DNA of 64,000 bases, taken from contig WAID01000003.1 in NCBI GenBank assembly GCA_016584495.1, forward strand, positions 2,666,001 through 2,730,000, in the 5' to 3' direction. The translations under genes and the position numbers were made by a program. The notes below the pieces were generated by a model that made no database searches, had not been told where the DNA came from, and worked only from the letters and a program-made list of their open reading frames with translations. The first letter of the stretch is position 1. Each line of letters opens with the position of its first letter. Below, in pieces: positions 24,618-36,248 of the stretch. This stretch comes from Celoporthe dispersa. Its lineage: Eukaryota > Ascomycota > Sordariomycetes > Diaporthales > Cryphonectriaceae.

Positions 24618-27600
24618 ATGGCGCGAAAAGATTCGAAAGAGGCGTCTCATCACCATTTTTTTTCGCTCCGAGGCAAGAAGAAGGAGAGCAAGGTAAAAAG
24701 GGTCTCGGCGAGGCCTTGGGAGCCATCGGGCTAAGACCTGAAGACGACGGTAAGTGCGGTTGCGGTGACAGCCCATTGGGAACACGTTTCCAAAGTCCCC
24801 ATATATGCCTGCATGCGCATCGAGTTTTTTTTTTTTTTCCCATCGTGGGCTGACATCCATTCAAGCTCGCGCTTCTCGTGAAACAGTTGGCAGTCTGTCC
24901 AGTAATTCGTCGGCCCAAGGCACCCTCAAGCACCTCCCCTCACGCGACTCCCTCAAGTCTCTTGACATGTCCTTGTTCAACCACCTCAAGAGGACCAAGA
25001 CGGACAAGTCCTCCGCCGCCTCCTCACGGTCCCCCTCTGTCGAGCCACATCACAATAATATCCCTCGCATAATCACCACCACCGACGCTCCCTCCATCGT
25101 CTCCAGGGACATCGTCAAGCCCCAAATGTCTCGACAGATCCACCAGGAGCGCAGCGTCTCCGCCTCCTCGACAGGCTCAGACTCTACCATCGCAGCAGAG
25201 GACAGCCATCACAACAACAGGCCCAGCGTCCTCGACAGGGCCAAGTCTGCCATCATGAGCAGGGCCGCATCCCCCAGCCCGGCCACCTCGCGCGACAGCC
25301 CGAACCGCAGGTCGCTCGTCCCCCGGGGCAACCACATCGTGACGGACGCCGTGGCCACATACCGGGCCAAGCTCCAGGCCGAGCTCAAGGGGAGCAAAGA
25401 GCAGGGGCTGGCCGCCGGCGTCTCGAGCGAGGACCTGCTCAGCTTCATCGCCGCCGAGCGCCTCAAGCGCATGCCCGCGAGGGGCAGCCGCTGGGATAAG
25501 ATCCTCAAGCAGGCCGAGGACTTTGCCAAGAAGCTCTCGCTCTTCGAGGTCACCGACGACGGCTTTATCCCGTCGTCCAAGGAGGCCGTCGAGCTGATCC
25601 TCGCCTCCCTCCAGCTTCTCCTCCTTGTGAGTACAGACAGAGAGACAGACAGACAGACCGTCTTTTTCCCTCGCTATCCCATGATCCCAGCCACATCGAA
25701 TGATTGGCCCCGCCCGCAGCGAGACCCTGCATAGGGCATATGCATGAACAGCGAGGCCTAGCTAACGCGTCCGCCTCCTCCCTACAGCTCGGACCCCAGA
25801 ACGGTGAGGCTCTAGAACGGGCTTTCGGCCTCTTTCACGAGTATGGCCTCGTCTTCGACTTTTATAAGCGGAACATCAGCCTTCTCGTGTCCATCTCAGA
25901 GGCGAGAAGGTACCTCAGCCTGTCGCTGGCCGACATGCTTGGACTCTCGGTTGAAATTTCCCTCGTCTACCGAAAGTCCTCGTACGCGATGTCGACCACA
26001 AGCGTCACTGTGGACTTCAACCTGACCTTTGGTGGTCGGATGGAGTCCTTTGTCGGCCACAAGGACCGTATTGCCGAGCTGATGTGGACGTGGCAGCTCG
26101 AGAACTCATCCGAGATCAGTGGTAAGTACAGCTGTCTTTTTTTTTTTTTTTTCTCCAGTGGAAATGGGGACAGTGACGTGACGTCTGTATGCTGGTAAAC
26201 CGCTTAGTCAGCTGCTTCCACCAATGCCACCCTCCTTCATGCACCACCCCTGCACCAAACCATACTGGTCGTCCCTCCCGCTCTCACCCTCCCTGCCTCC
26301 TTCCCTAAGCTTCCCGCCCGTCCTTGCCGTCCTCAATTTTCAGGGTCCATCCTTTGTCGCGCTCTCGACGGTTCAGCTGCTGACCCACAAATTTCAACCA
26401 CCGCGACAGACGTGCACGTCTCCATCGAGAGCATTAGACAATGGCTTCTCCCTCAGGACCGCATGCTCCAGGCTCTGGTCACGGGCCGCCGCACCACCCG
26501 CGCCCCTCGTGCCGAGTTCACCTGCGAGTGGCTTGAGCGTCCTCTTGTCGACTTTGCTCGCAGCAAGGACAAGGTGCTGACCATCACCGCCGAGGCGGGC
26601 GCCGGCAAGAGTTATCTCTTTGGCTGGATCCTCGAGAGGCTCCAGCGTCGTGTCGGCCACTACGACTACCAGGCCATCCAGGCCTCTGTGGACAGCCAGG
26701 TGCCCGCCCAGGCCACCCAGATCGCCCTCGTCAAGTCGCTGCTCCTGCAGCTGCTCGAGCAGAACGTTGGCAACACCACTCTGTTCCGCTGCCTGGCCAA
26801 CGTGACCGAGCTTGGCTCCAACACCAACAGCACCGAGGATGCCGAGGACGCCCTCTGGTACAGCCTGGACACTGCCCTCCAGGGACTCGAGAACGTCGTT
26901 CTGGTCATCGACGGCCTCGACTCTCTTGAGGGTGACGACGCTGCCAAGCTTCACGCCTTCGAGCGTCTGTACGACATCGCCAACAAGAACAAGCACAACA
27001 TCCGGGTCATCATCCTGACCCGGCCCTTCTCCAGGCCATGGCCCAAGCCCACGCGCCAGGTTGCCATGACACCCCAGCGCACGGCTGCTGATGTGAAGCA
27101 CATGGCCCGCGCCTGGTTGATCCGCCGCAACCTTGGCAACAAGCAGGAGATCGAGGAGGTCTCCGAGCTCATCGTGCAGCGCAGCAAGGGCTCCCTCACC
27201 TGGGCTGATATGGCCCTGCAGCTGTTGGCCAAGGCCAAGAGCGTGACTGAGGTCGCCGCCACGGTCAAGGAGCTGCCTAGCACCACCAACGAGCTGCTGG
27301 CCAAGCACGTCAGCAGCATCTCCTTGAAGGGCGATGCCCGCCTGATCATCAGCTGGCTGCTGACTGCCAAGCGGCCCCTGTCCACTGTCGAGATCCAGAC
27401 CCTTCTCGAGCTCGACACGCAGAAGGCCGCGCACAGGCCTCGGTCGACGGACATCGTCGAGGACATCAAGAGGTCCTGTGGATCTCTTGTTATCATTGAG
27501 GACAAGACCGTGCGCTTCCGCAACGAGGCTATCCGCCTTCAGCTGCTTGAGCTCAGCAAGAAGGAGACGAAGGACGCTGAGAATGCCATCCTCTCTCCTG

Positions 27601-30600
27601 CCGAGGCCAACAAAGACTTGACCGCTCGTCTGCTTCTGTATGTCAAGACTTGCGTCACCCGCAACGTCGACAGCAGCCTGGACAAGGTCCACGCCCGCGA
27701 GGTGGACTCCCTGTTCAAGACGCACCCTCTCCTGGAGTACACCACCCGCAACTGGCTGTCGCACTTCAAGAAGTCTAGCTTCTACGTCAACGGCCAGATC
27801 CAGCCGGCGCTTGTCACTGGCGAGCTGAAGGGTGTTTTCCCCAACTCGACCCTGCTCGCCCGCCTCGAGCAGAGGTGCTGGGATAAGCAGACCCTGGCGA
27901 CCGATACCAGCTCTTCCCACATCTTGGCCCTGAACGTCCGCCAGTCGGCCCTGGGCGAGAATGCCCAGTGCGTGCTGCAGGGCTGCATCAATGTCGCCCA
28001 GTCTCTGAAGAAGATCTCTGCTCCCGCTGAGGCAAGCAAGTACTTCTACAGGGCCTCCAAGATCGGACAGAACGTCCTTGGTCGCAAGAATGACCTGGCT
28101 GTATCCCTGGCTGTGGCTGCCCTCGACACGTCGGCCTCGGTCAAGGAGAAGGCCACCGCTCGTGATGAGGCCGTTACCCAGCGCGAGGAGCTGCTCAAGT
28201 ATGTCATCGACACTGAGAAGCAGCGCGCCGGTGGGGCCAGCAGCGCTGTCGCATCCAAGTACACCAACGAGCTGGCGGAGCTGTACACCAGCATCAAGGA
28301 GAACGATAAGGCTGAGAATGTCTATCGTGAGGTCTACAAGACATCCATTGCCCAAAACGGTCAATTCTCTGCCGAGGCCACCAAGGCTGCTGAGAAGCTC
28401 CAGACTGGTAAGCACTTCCCCAAGTAGCAGACTCACATGCCCCTTCCTGCTATCTATATAGACTAACTGTAATTGCTTCTTAGTCCTGTACAAGGAGGCC
28501 AAGCACGAGGAGATTGTCGTGTACCAAAAGCCGGTCTTTGAGACCGCGCAGAGAACCATGGAAATCTTTGATATCCGTCGCGTGGAGATTACTCTGCGCA
28601 TGGCGGATACCTACGAGAAGAAGAAGGACTTCTCCCACGCCGAGGAGCTGTACATCACTCTGTGGCGTGGTCTGACCGAGTACTGCCGCAGCTCCGCTAC
28701 CACCACGGCTACTGCTGCCACTATTGCCGAGGCCCATGAGCGCAAGATCCAGATCAGCATCGCCTACGCCCGCTTCCTGCGTCGCCAAGGCCGCGTTGCT
28801 GAGGCCCAGAACATTCTTCACGGCGTCTGGCTCGACTACCAGCAGATGACCGAGCACAAGTCTGAGGCTGTCGTCAAGCAGCTGAACGAGGTCGGCGAGG
28901 AGCTGAAGTCCATGGGCATCCTCGACACTGCCATCGCTGTCTTCAAGTCCGTCTGGGGCTACTTCAAGGGCTCTGGTCAGCAGAACTCCGCCGCCGCCGT
29001 CGGCACTGCTGTTGCTCTTATGGGCGCCGTCCAGGAGAAGACGGAGAAGAAGCAGGCCGAGGCCGTCAAGGCCAAGGAGGCTGCCGCCGCCAAGGGTGGT
29101 GTCGTCATTGATGTTTCTCACGAGACAGACCTCGACGTTGAGGAGTACGATCTCGACGTCGATGACGATGAGGCCGATGCCATCCTGGATGAGGTCGTCA
29201 AGGCTGCTGTCGCTGCGCCTGCTGCGGCTTCAGCTGCCAAGGGCACAGTCAAGGCCAAGGAGGTTGAGGTCGTCACGATCGAGAGCCAGATCCAGACCTG
29301 CGAGACCCTGTCCAGCTTCTACGTCAGCAAGAAGAAGTGGACCGAGTGCATCGACGTCTGCTCTCAACTGCTCAAGCAGATCTGGCCCGAGCTCGGCAGC
29401 AATGCCAAGTATGGCTTCCCCAAGGCTTACCGTGTCGAGGCCATCAAATTCACCCGCCGCCTTGCGCTGGCCTACGCTGAGTCCAACCAGACCGAGCAGG
29501 CTGAGAAGATGTATGCTGCCATCTTCGAGGCATCGCTGCGCTCTGGTCTGAAGATCCAGGACGAGTTTGTGACTGAGTCTGCTGGCCAGGTCATCGAGTA
29601 CCACAAGAAGACCCAGCAGTGGAACAAGGTCCTCGCTGTCTACCAGCAGCTCCTTGAGGGCTACAGGACGTCTCTGGGCTCTCGCAATGCGCTCACCATC
29701 AGGACGCTCTACATCATGGGTGACCTGTGCGTTCAGTACCGCCTGAAGGGCGCTGACGGCTATTACCTCGAGCTGGTGAAGGCGGATAAGAACGCGGACG
29801 GTGTCATCAGCAAGGACACCCTCCCCGCGGCTCTTGCCCTGAGCAAGATCTACTATGAGCAGAAGCGCTGGACCGAGCTTCGTCCCGTCTACGCCTCGCT
29901 CTGGCTCACCTTCACTAAGCGTGCCAAGGAGTACAACATGTCCCAGGAGCTGGTGCAGACCATCTACAAGCGATACATCACTGTCCTCCAGACTCACCTC
30001 AAGGTGCCTATCGAGCAGGTCCGCCAGGTTGCCCTTCAGTACCGCGACACTTGCACCAAGGTCTACGGCCCTCAGGCCGACATCACCATGTCGGCGTCCA
30101 TGGCCCTGGTCGCCATTTCTCGCAGGTGCCCCGACGCCGAGCACCAGCAGGAAGCCGTCAAGATCTGCGAGGAGATCATCGTTACGTCAGAGAAGCAGAA
30201 GACTGCTGCGGCTGAAGGCGGCAAGGCTGTTGATGTCAAGGTCTCTGGCTTCCAGTCTTCCCTCCTTGCCTCCGCCAAGCGTCACCTAGCTGGCCTGTAC
30301 AGCAAGCAGACCGCAGTCGGCATCTCAGCCGCTGTTGCTGCTGGTGCTGCTGTGGGTGCTGCAGGTGCTGCTGCTGCTGGGGCTGGGGCTGGAGCCGGCG
30401 GCGCCGCCAGAGCTGTCGTCAGCGCTGAGTCTGCCCAGAAGGCCGAGGCCCTCTGGAAGGAGCAGCTGGAGATCAACAAGAAGGAGCATGGAGTTGCCCA
30501 CAAGGCCACTCTGGCCAGCTTGGCTTCTCTTGTTGGCGTCTGGGCCCACTCCGAGAAGGCCGAGGTTCGCAAGCAGGCCCAGGAGAAGCTCGACACATCT

Positions 30601-32409
30601 GTCGTCGAGGTCCTGTCTGAATCCTGCGTCGCTGGTACGCCCAACGTCGACTCGACCAAGCTGCACGAGAGCGGTGTCACTCTCGCCAAGACCTACCTGT
30701 CTTGTGGCTACTCCGCCCAGGCTTGGGCTCTGCTGAAGCAGCTGCGCTTCCACGTCGTCGCGCGCGGCAAGATTGCTGGTGCAGCTGAGCTTGAGAAGAC
30801 GCCCGGTATCAAGCTGACCGACAACATTGACCGTCGCTCGATGGTCTTCATCGCCGCCTTTGAGGAGACCCTCCGTACTTCTCAGGCCGAGACTGCCAAG
30901 ATGAGCACCGACAAGAAGGTCGTCAAGGTCACCTTCTCCGACATCATGACCGATCTGCTCACCGAGGGCATCCTGTACGACCGCTACAGTCTGAGCATGG
31001 CCAGCAAGGAGCTGTCCGTGGAGCAGAAGCTGTTCGATGGCGCCCGTCTGTACGTCTTCCTCAAGGGCGATGAGGAGCGCCACATGGAACAGCTCATTGG
31101 CGTAGAGGAGTCGCTGTACAGGCTCTTCATGGAGAAGTTCGGCGCCGCCATCAAGACGGAGACCCTTGTCACTCGCGCATTCCTGATTGCTATCATCAAG
31201 GAACTTGGTCAACAAAACATGCACGAGGACAACCTCATCTACATTGCCTGCACTGCTATCACCTCGAGAGTTTATACTCTCCTCATGGCAGATGGTTATA
31301 CTCAGGCCGTCGACCTAGCCACCGCGTGGTACCAGTTCATGGTCCACCAGAACGGCTTCAAGAATGCCCAGACTATTCCCTTCGCCTTCAAGTTGTCGCT
31401 GTACCTAGCCGGTCTCGGTGTCAGGTCGAACAAGGCCGCCGACGCCGCCATGCAGGGCCGCATGCTGGAGCTTTCCAAGACTATCCTCCGCGAGACGCTC
31501 ACTGCCTGCAAGTCGATGAACATCGATCTTGTGCAGCTCCAGGCCTCTGAGCTCAACAGCCTGGTGCGCCTCATGGGTCAGCAGAAGAACTACGAGGACC
31601 TCGAGTGGCTCCTCACTCAGCTCTGGAACTCCCGTATCATCCAGTCCTCCTGGTCGCCGGTTACTGTCATTGCGCTCGGCCGCCGCCTCATCGAGGTGCT
31701 CTTCATCCGTGGCAAACGCGACGCTGCCATCTCCCTGGCCGAGTCAATCGCGTACAACCTGCGCCGCACCTGGGGTCTGCTGGATGCCGCTACTGTGGAC
31801 ATGAACAACCTCCTGTCTGCTCTGTGCGTCGCCGACCAGCGCTACTCGGAGGCTCTTGATGTCCACGAGGAGATTCTGCGCGCCCTGCTCGACCTGAACA
31901 TGTCGGGCGAGAACAACGAGGACATCGACGACACCGCGAGCGAGCTCCTGGACTTTGACGAGGAGAACGCCGCCGCCCTGGCGCTGCAGCAGCTTGAGCT
32001 TGTCCGCCGCGTCTACGCCCGCAATGCTGGATGGCCCGAGTCTGAGGACCTCGACATGCACGAGCTCATTGGCGATGTTGTCGCCGAGTTTGCGCCCATG
32101 GCCGCTGACACCTATGCGCCCTTTGGCGATGGCGACTCGACCAAGTGGAGCAAGCTGGCGCCACCGGCCAACGACACGATGGGCACGTTCATCGCCCCTC
32201 AGGTCTGGGAGTTCTCGCTCTCGGAGGAGACCAAGCCTGGCCAGCCCGCGCTTAAGAAGAGACCCAGCCACATGCTGCGCAGCCTGCAGCTGAGCCGGCA
32301 GCGAAGCTACGGGGATCTGTCCGAGGCCAGGAAGAGACTCGGCGATGCGAGTGATTCCAAGATCGGCAGTGCCAGCAGTACTTTTCTTGCTACGCCCGTT
32401 CTTCATTAA
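24618..32409 (+). CDS. Giant STAND-like P-loop NTPase with TPR-like superhelix (paralogue 1)
   Basis: Predicted ~2383 aa. Exons 24618-24749, 24866-25626, 25788-26121, 26410-28407, 28484-32409. Layout: Ser-rich disordered N-terminus (~1-160), helical domain (~180-400), NTPase with Walker A AEAGAGKSY (~471; Ala where the first Gly is usual) and Walker B-like LVIDGLDSLE (~570), then about 1600 residues of helical repeats of TPR type (LADTYEKKKDFSHAEELY-like units; LSSFYVSKKKWTECIDVC). Ala/Gly-rich linkers interrupt the repeats near 29200 and 30330-30420. In fungi this architecture belongs to NLR-like STAND proteins, but neither ligand nor output is known here. Exon 1 needs one extra base between 24656 and 24702 (T8 run or the GGTAAAAAGG region) to join MARKDSKEASHHH to GLGEALGAIGLRPEDD; all later phases then fit. 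Paralogue of the gene at 38784-45713. Confidence 0.85.
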
Positions 32410-32871
32410 GGGTGTCAGGAGATGGATGTGGGGTCGGCTCGACACCGACGGCCACGAGGGGGTAAAGAGCAGGCCCATCATGCCTTTCCCTGCCTTCATG
32501 AGCAGTGAGACGGAAAAGGCCGACGTGAGGAGAGATGGCGGCAAGGAAGTTTTGGAGCTCTTGCTCGGCCAAGGCGGTGGCGAGGATGACATCTTTGTGA
32601 CGATGATGTGGTGGGGTGCCATGTCGGTGTTGATGGTGGTTTACTGGATCAAAAGGTGGGATGTGGTCTGTGCTGTACTATGACTGTAAGGATATGCTTT
32701 GTTTGTTTATGGTAATGGGGTATAATCTGGTGGATGGGAATGGGGATCGAAAAAGGTGTTTTCTCTTAATCTAGGCTCTGTCGTATCGTCACGGCAAGTT
32801 TCATTGACTTGAACCCTTGGCACTGTTAGTGAGCGTACTTCTTCCCATTCATTCTCTGCGAAATGTCAGTT
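32410..32871. other. Convergent intergenic region
   Basis: 3' flanks of paralogue 1 and the acyltransferase. Nothing recognised. Confidence 0.6.
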
Positions 32872-34614
32872 TTATAGTCTTGACTGTGCCGTCGTGCGGT
32901 CCAATATGGTCTCGATCTCCCTCTTGAAAATCTCAGCCCAGCTCATGTCGATCGCACACGCGTCCACATTCACACCCAGATCGATAGAGTCATCGCCTCC
33001 CCAGACACCCACCAAGAACTCCCCCTCCCGAGGTCTCACGTTCTGCCGTATCCTCCTGGGATCAGCGACAAGCTCGTCACCCTCGCCCGCAGCCAGCGGC
33101 CGTTGGAGATCATACTGGCCCGGCTGCAGGAGCGGAGAGGACCTCCCGACGGAGCTCACGCCGCACGTCGCCAGGGTGGGGTTCACCTGCTTGGGCACGA
33201 ACCCTTGATACACCAGATCGGCCCTCATGCTCTCGGGGACCCTCCCGTTCACGCGCTCGAGGGTTTCCAGGTAGGTCATAGGCACGACCCTGCCGGCGCC
33301 CCGCGGCCCCATGTACTGGATCATATTGTCGACGGCAGAGTCCTTCCCTCGAGGGGAGCGTTTCTGGTACCGCGACAGCTGTCTCTGCGCGGATCGGATG
33401 AGCAGCTTGATCCTCCCGTCAAGGTCGAGACGCGAGGGCAGAAAAGGCAGGACGATCCCGTCCGAGAAGGCCAGCATGAGACCGTCCGGGTCGGCATTGT
33501 GGTTAAAGAAGGGCCGTGGGTTGATCGGAAAGGAGCCGATGAAGGGCAGGCGGTCATGCGGCGCGACGTCTGGGGCCCGCCTCTCGTACAACTCCATCAT
33601 GACGATGGCGACCAGGACGAAGCAGCCGGCCCCTACGCTGCAGCCGGCCTGTCGGCACAGGCGGTGTAGCCTGTGCGTGCCCTCTCGGCCGACCTGGGCG
33701 GTGAGGGTTCCTGCGTTGAGGGTCGGGGCCTTGCTGTAGTCCAGCACCCGGTCGAAGAGTTTCTGTTCGGGCACGGATGCTGTCTGAGGGCCCTTGGTGG
33801 AGCGGAGCGGGTTCTGGAATGCAGACGGCATGGGTTTCTGGACGTGGCGCAGGACGAGTGTGATGGCCCAGAACCACCGTCGCCGTGCCGGGGAGCCAGG
33901 TATAGGTTGGTACAGGTCCTCCTGTGCAGGTGGTAGGCGCTCGGGCAGCGCCGCCACCAGGGTGCCGATCGAGTGCTCGAGGTCTCGAGACTTTGTGTTG
34001 AGCAGCCGCATGAAGCTGATAGCCCAGCTGCTGTTGGTCAGGCCGTCTGAGATCTGATGCGACATGACGAACAAGAAGCGCAGGTCGTACGTGCCGCTGT
34101 CTGTCTGCTCCAGGGGGAGCACGAGCAACCTCGCGAGTGTCTTGGCTGGGTCGAAGGTCCTGGCTGTGTTTTGGGCATGATAGTACAGCTCGTCGGCGTC
34201 TACAGCAGGATAGTGGTCCTGCAGGTAGTCTAGAAGGCTGCCTGCTGCTTGAAGGGCGTCCTCACGGCCCACTGGTCTGCGAATGACAAACCATCGGGCA
34301 CTGTCTTTGGCAGCCTTCTCGTCCATGAAATCCATTGTTGAGGAGGCAGTAGAGCACAGAAGAGCGTGTCTGAGGCGTAAGGCCGTCCAGGCGAGCAGGA
34401 TGTGCCGTCTCAGAGAGGTCGTGGACATGTTTGTGCTGATCTCGAACTCAAGAGCCATGTTTATATCGGCCCTCCCCTCGTGGTAGAGTCCGTCGGCGTC
34501 GAACAAGCTCTCGACGATCCCGAGCGGCCGGTAGAAAACGGTGCCATTCTTGTCTCGCGTCTGCCTCCATCGATGATAGCCAGTAGAGTATCGTCTTAGC
34601 CAGCTGACATGCAT
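32872..34614 (-). CDS. Condensation-fold acyltransferase (alcohol acetyltransferase-like)
   Basis: Predicted 580 aa, single exon. Typical opening for this fungal family: RYSTGYHRWRQ followed by YRPLGIVESLF. The catalytic HxxxDG is present in MSHQISDGL (~190), preceded by a beta-strand (LRFLFV) as in the NRPS-condensation/BAHD/alcohol acetyltransferase fold. GSFPINPRP and QYMGPRGAGRVVPM lie in the second half. The start is ATG 34614; the frame stays open upstream to 34659 but only with a TTG codon. It would transfer an acyl group from CoA or a carrier to an alcohol or amine; the substrate is unknown. It is separated from the PKS cluster by the STAND-TPR gene, so a role in that pathway is possible but not supported by position. 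Confidence 0.78.
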   Translation of the reverse strand: MHVSWLRRYSTGYHRWRQTRDKNGTVFYRPLGIVESLFDADGLYHEGRADINMALEFEISTNMSTTSLRRHILLAWTALRLRHALLCSTASSTMDFMDEKAAKDSARWFVIRRPVGREDALQAAGSLLDYLQDHYPAVDADELYYHAQNTARTFDPAKTLARLLVLPLEQTDSGTYDLRFLFVMSHQISDGLTNSSWAISFMRLLNTKSRDLEHSIGTLVAALPERLPPAQEDLYQPIPGSPARRRWFWAITLVLRHVQKPMPSAFQNPLRSTKGPQTASVPEQKLFDRVLDYSKAPTLNAGTLTAQVGREGTHRLHRLCRQAGCSVGAGCFVLVAIVMMELYERRAPDVAPHDRLPFIGSFPINPRPFFNHNADPDGLMLAFSDGIVLPFLPSRLDLDGRIKLLIRSAQRQLSRYQKRSPRGKDSAVDNMIQYMGPRGAGRVVPMTYLETLERVNGRVPESMRADLVYQGFVPKQVNPTLATCGVSSVGRSSPLLQPGQYDLQRPLAAGEGDELVADPRRIRQNVRPREGEFLVGVWGGDDSIDLGVNVDACAIDMSWAEIFKREIETILDRTTAQSRL

Positions 34615-35558
34615 TGTTGCATATATCGCTGCGGCCGGTGGGACGGAGGGTATCGACAAGAGGACCCGGCCTCGAAATGGTGAGGTCGAGATTCACATCA
34701 GCATCGCATCCTGCAGCGGCTAAAACCAACCCTCCTTCCACGTTTAAAAATGCCGACCCACTCACTAGACATGGGGTCCCTGAGCTCTCTTGGTTGGCAG
34801 TGTACACACACCAACAGGCTCGAATCTCGAATATGCAATCAATGCGTGTTGGAACCATCCCTTTTCTCAACCTATCCTACTTTCTAGACTTTTGTGCGGG
34901 GGTATATCTCGAAGGCAGCTCAGCTTCAAGTGATTTGACTGCAATAAAAGGAGTACTGAGACAGACCCGAGAAAGTATTGTGTGCTAAAGGAGGTCCACA
35001 GGGGAGAAGAGGCAAGAATAAGGCAAGAGCGATGGGCGTTGGTTGTCGCTTCTCAGTTTTAAGATCTGCGACAAGGATGCCAAACTTGTAAATCTGACCG
35101 CAACCTGCGATACTTTTTGCTTTTCCCCTTCATTTTTTTCCTTTCCCCTTCTTGTTCCATTTCTCTCACCCAGTCTCCAGCAGTTAGATTCTATAGGGAC
35201 ATGCATTTACAGTGGTCTGAAATAACAAGGCCACCTACAAGGCTGTTGTCTACTTTTCATAGTGCTGCCCTGAGACTTGTGGACTGCATAGTCAATACTA
35301 CCAGACAGACTAAATCTGAGACCAGCGCCACATTGCACTTCACCTGCAGCAATCAACAGCAGCCTCAAGCAGGGTGGCGTAGCCAGCCAGAAAGAGAAAA
35401 AAAATCAACCACACCAACGCGTGGCACATTGACTACCACGCGTTGCACACATCAGTTTTTCTTGTCGGACGGAACCCAACGCCCAACCCCAATCATTCAC
35501 AATCTCCTCTTTTCCATCTAAAGACAGCATCAGATCTGCAGCAGGCAATCATCCCACC
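34615..35558. promoter_or_regulatory. Divergent promoter, acyltransferase / DUF1810
   Basis: No gene. Contains T/C-rich patches and, 114 bp before the DUF1810 start, an inverted repeat carrying two ACGCGT boxes. Confidence 0.5.
35415..35445. promoter_or_regulatory. Inverted pair of ACGCGT (MCB-like) boxes
   Basis: CAACGCGTGG, an 11-bp spacer, then CCACGCGTTG: perfect 10-bp arms. Each arm includes ACGCGT, the core bound by MBF (Mbp1-Swi6 type) at G1/S genes in yeasts. Fungal relevance is inferred. Confidence 0.45.
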
Positions 35559-36248
35559 ATGGAATCAGCCTCTCGCGCCCCCGCCTTCAACCTCGAGCGC
35601 TTTGTCCAGGCGCAGGACCAATCTGTGACAAGCCTCCAGACAGGACGCAGTCGGCGAGTTCCTGCCGGCGACACATGGTACCAGGTCGCCCTGGACGAGC
35701 TCCACCGGGGCAGAAAGACCAGCCACTGGATGTGGATCATCTTCCCCCAGGCGGCTGGCCTGAGCATAAGCTATGTTGGGCGGCTGTACGCGATCTACAG
35801 CATCGCTGAGGCTCAAGGCTACCTCGAGCACAGTGTCCTGGGCCCCCGCCTCAGGGCAGCCACGCAGGCTGTCGTGGACCGTGACGAGGCAGATCTCGTC
35901 AGGCTGTTTGGGACGGAGCTTGACGTAGACAAGTTCAAGTCGTGCCTGACGCTGTTCAGCCAGGCGGAGGGGGGTGGTGACGGCTTCTTCACGAATGCCC
36001 TCCAGGGGTTGGGACTGGAGATGGACGAGCTGACGGTGGGCATCTGGCGGGGGTTTCCTGACTACAACCCTCAGCAGCACGCCTACCCACAGAGCACGGA
36101 TGCTGAAGAGGACGATAAAGACACTGGCAACAGGAGTACACCTAGGAACCAGGGCGATGGACAAGATGAGGAGGAGAACCACAACATCTCCGACCCAGAC
36201 GACAAGCTGCAAGACAAAGAACCTACGGGAGCTCGACGACTTCTATGA
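35559..36248 (+). CDS. DUF1810 family protein
   Basis: Predicted 229 aa, single exon. The DUF1810 core (found widely in bacteria and fungi, function not established) spans about residues 10-165: FNLERFVQAQDQ, then ALDELHRGRKTSHWMWIIFP, GRLYAIYSIAEAQGYL, LGPRLRAATQAV and FKSCLTLFSQAE. A 25-residue insert after AQDQ precedes the invariant segment. The C-terminal ~60 residues are acidic, polar and probably disordered, an extension beyond the usual family length of about 140-160. Start chosen at the first ATG after the CT-rich leader (ACC ATG G context). Paired ACGCGT boxes upstream suggest cell-cycle-linked expression (inference). Confidence 0.88.
   Translation: MESASRAPAFNLERFVQAQDQSVTSLQTGRSRRVPAGDTWYQVALDELHRGRKTSHWMWIIFPQAAGLSISYVGRLYAIYSIAEAQGYLEHSVLGPRLRAATQAVVDRDEADLVRLFGTELDVDKFKSCLTLFSQAEGGGDGFFTNALQGLGLEMDELTVGIWRGFPDYNPQQHAYPQSTDAEEDDKDTGNRSTPRNQGDGQDEEENHNISDPDDKLQDKEPTGARRLL

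Noticed and set aside
26394..28601. 735-codon open frame on the minus strand
   Set aside because: Lies antisense to the NTPase exons of STAND-TPR 1; caused by strong C/G-ending codon bias, with Leu/Gly-rich nonsense composition.
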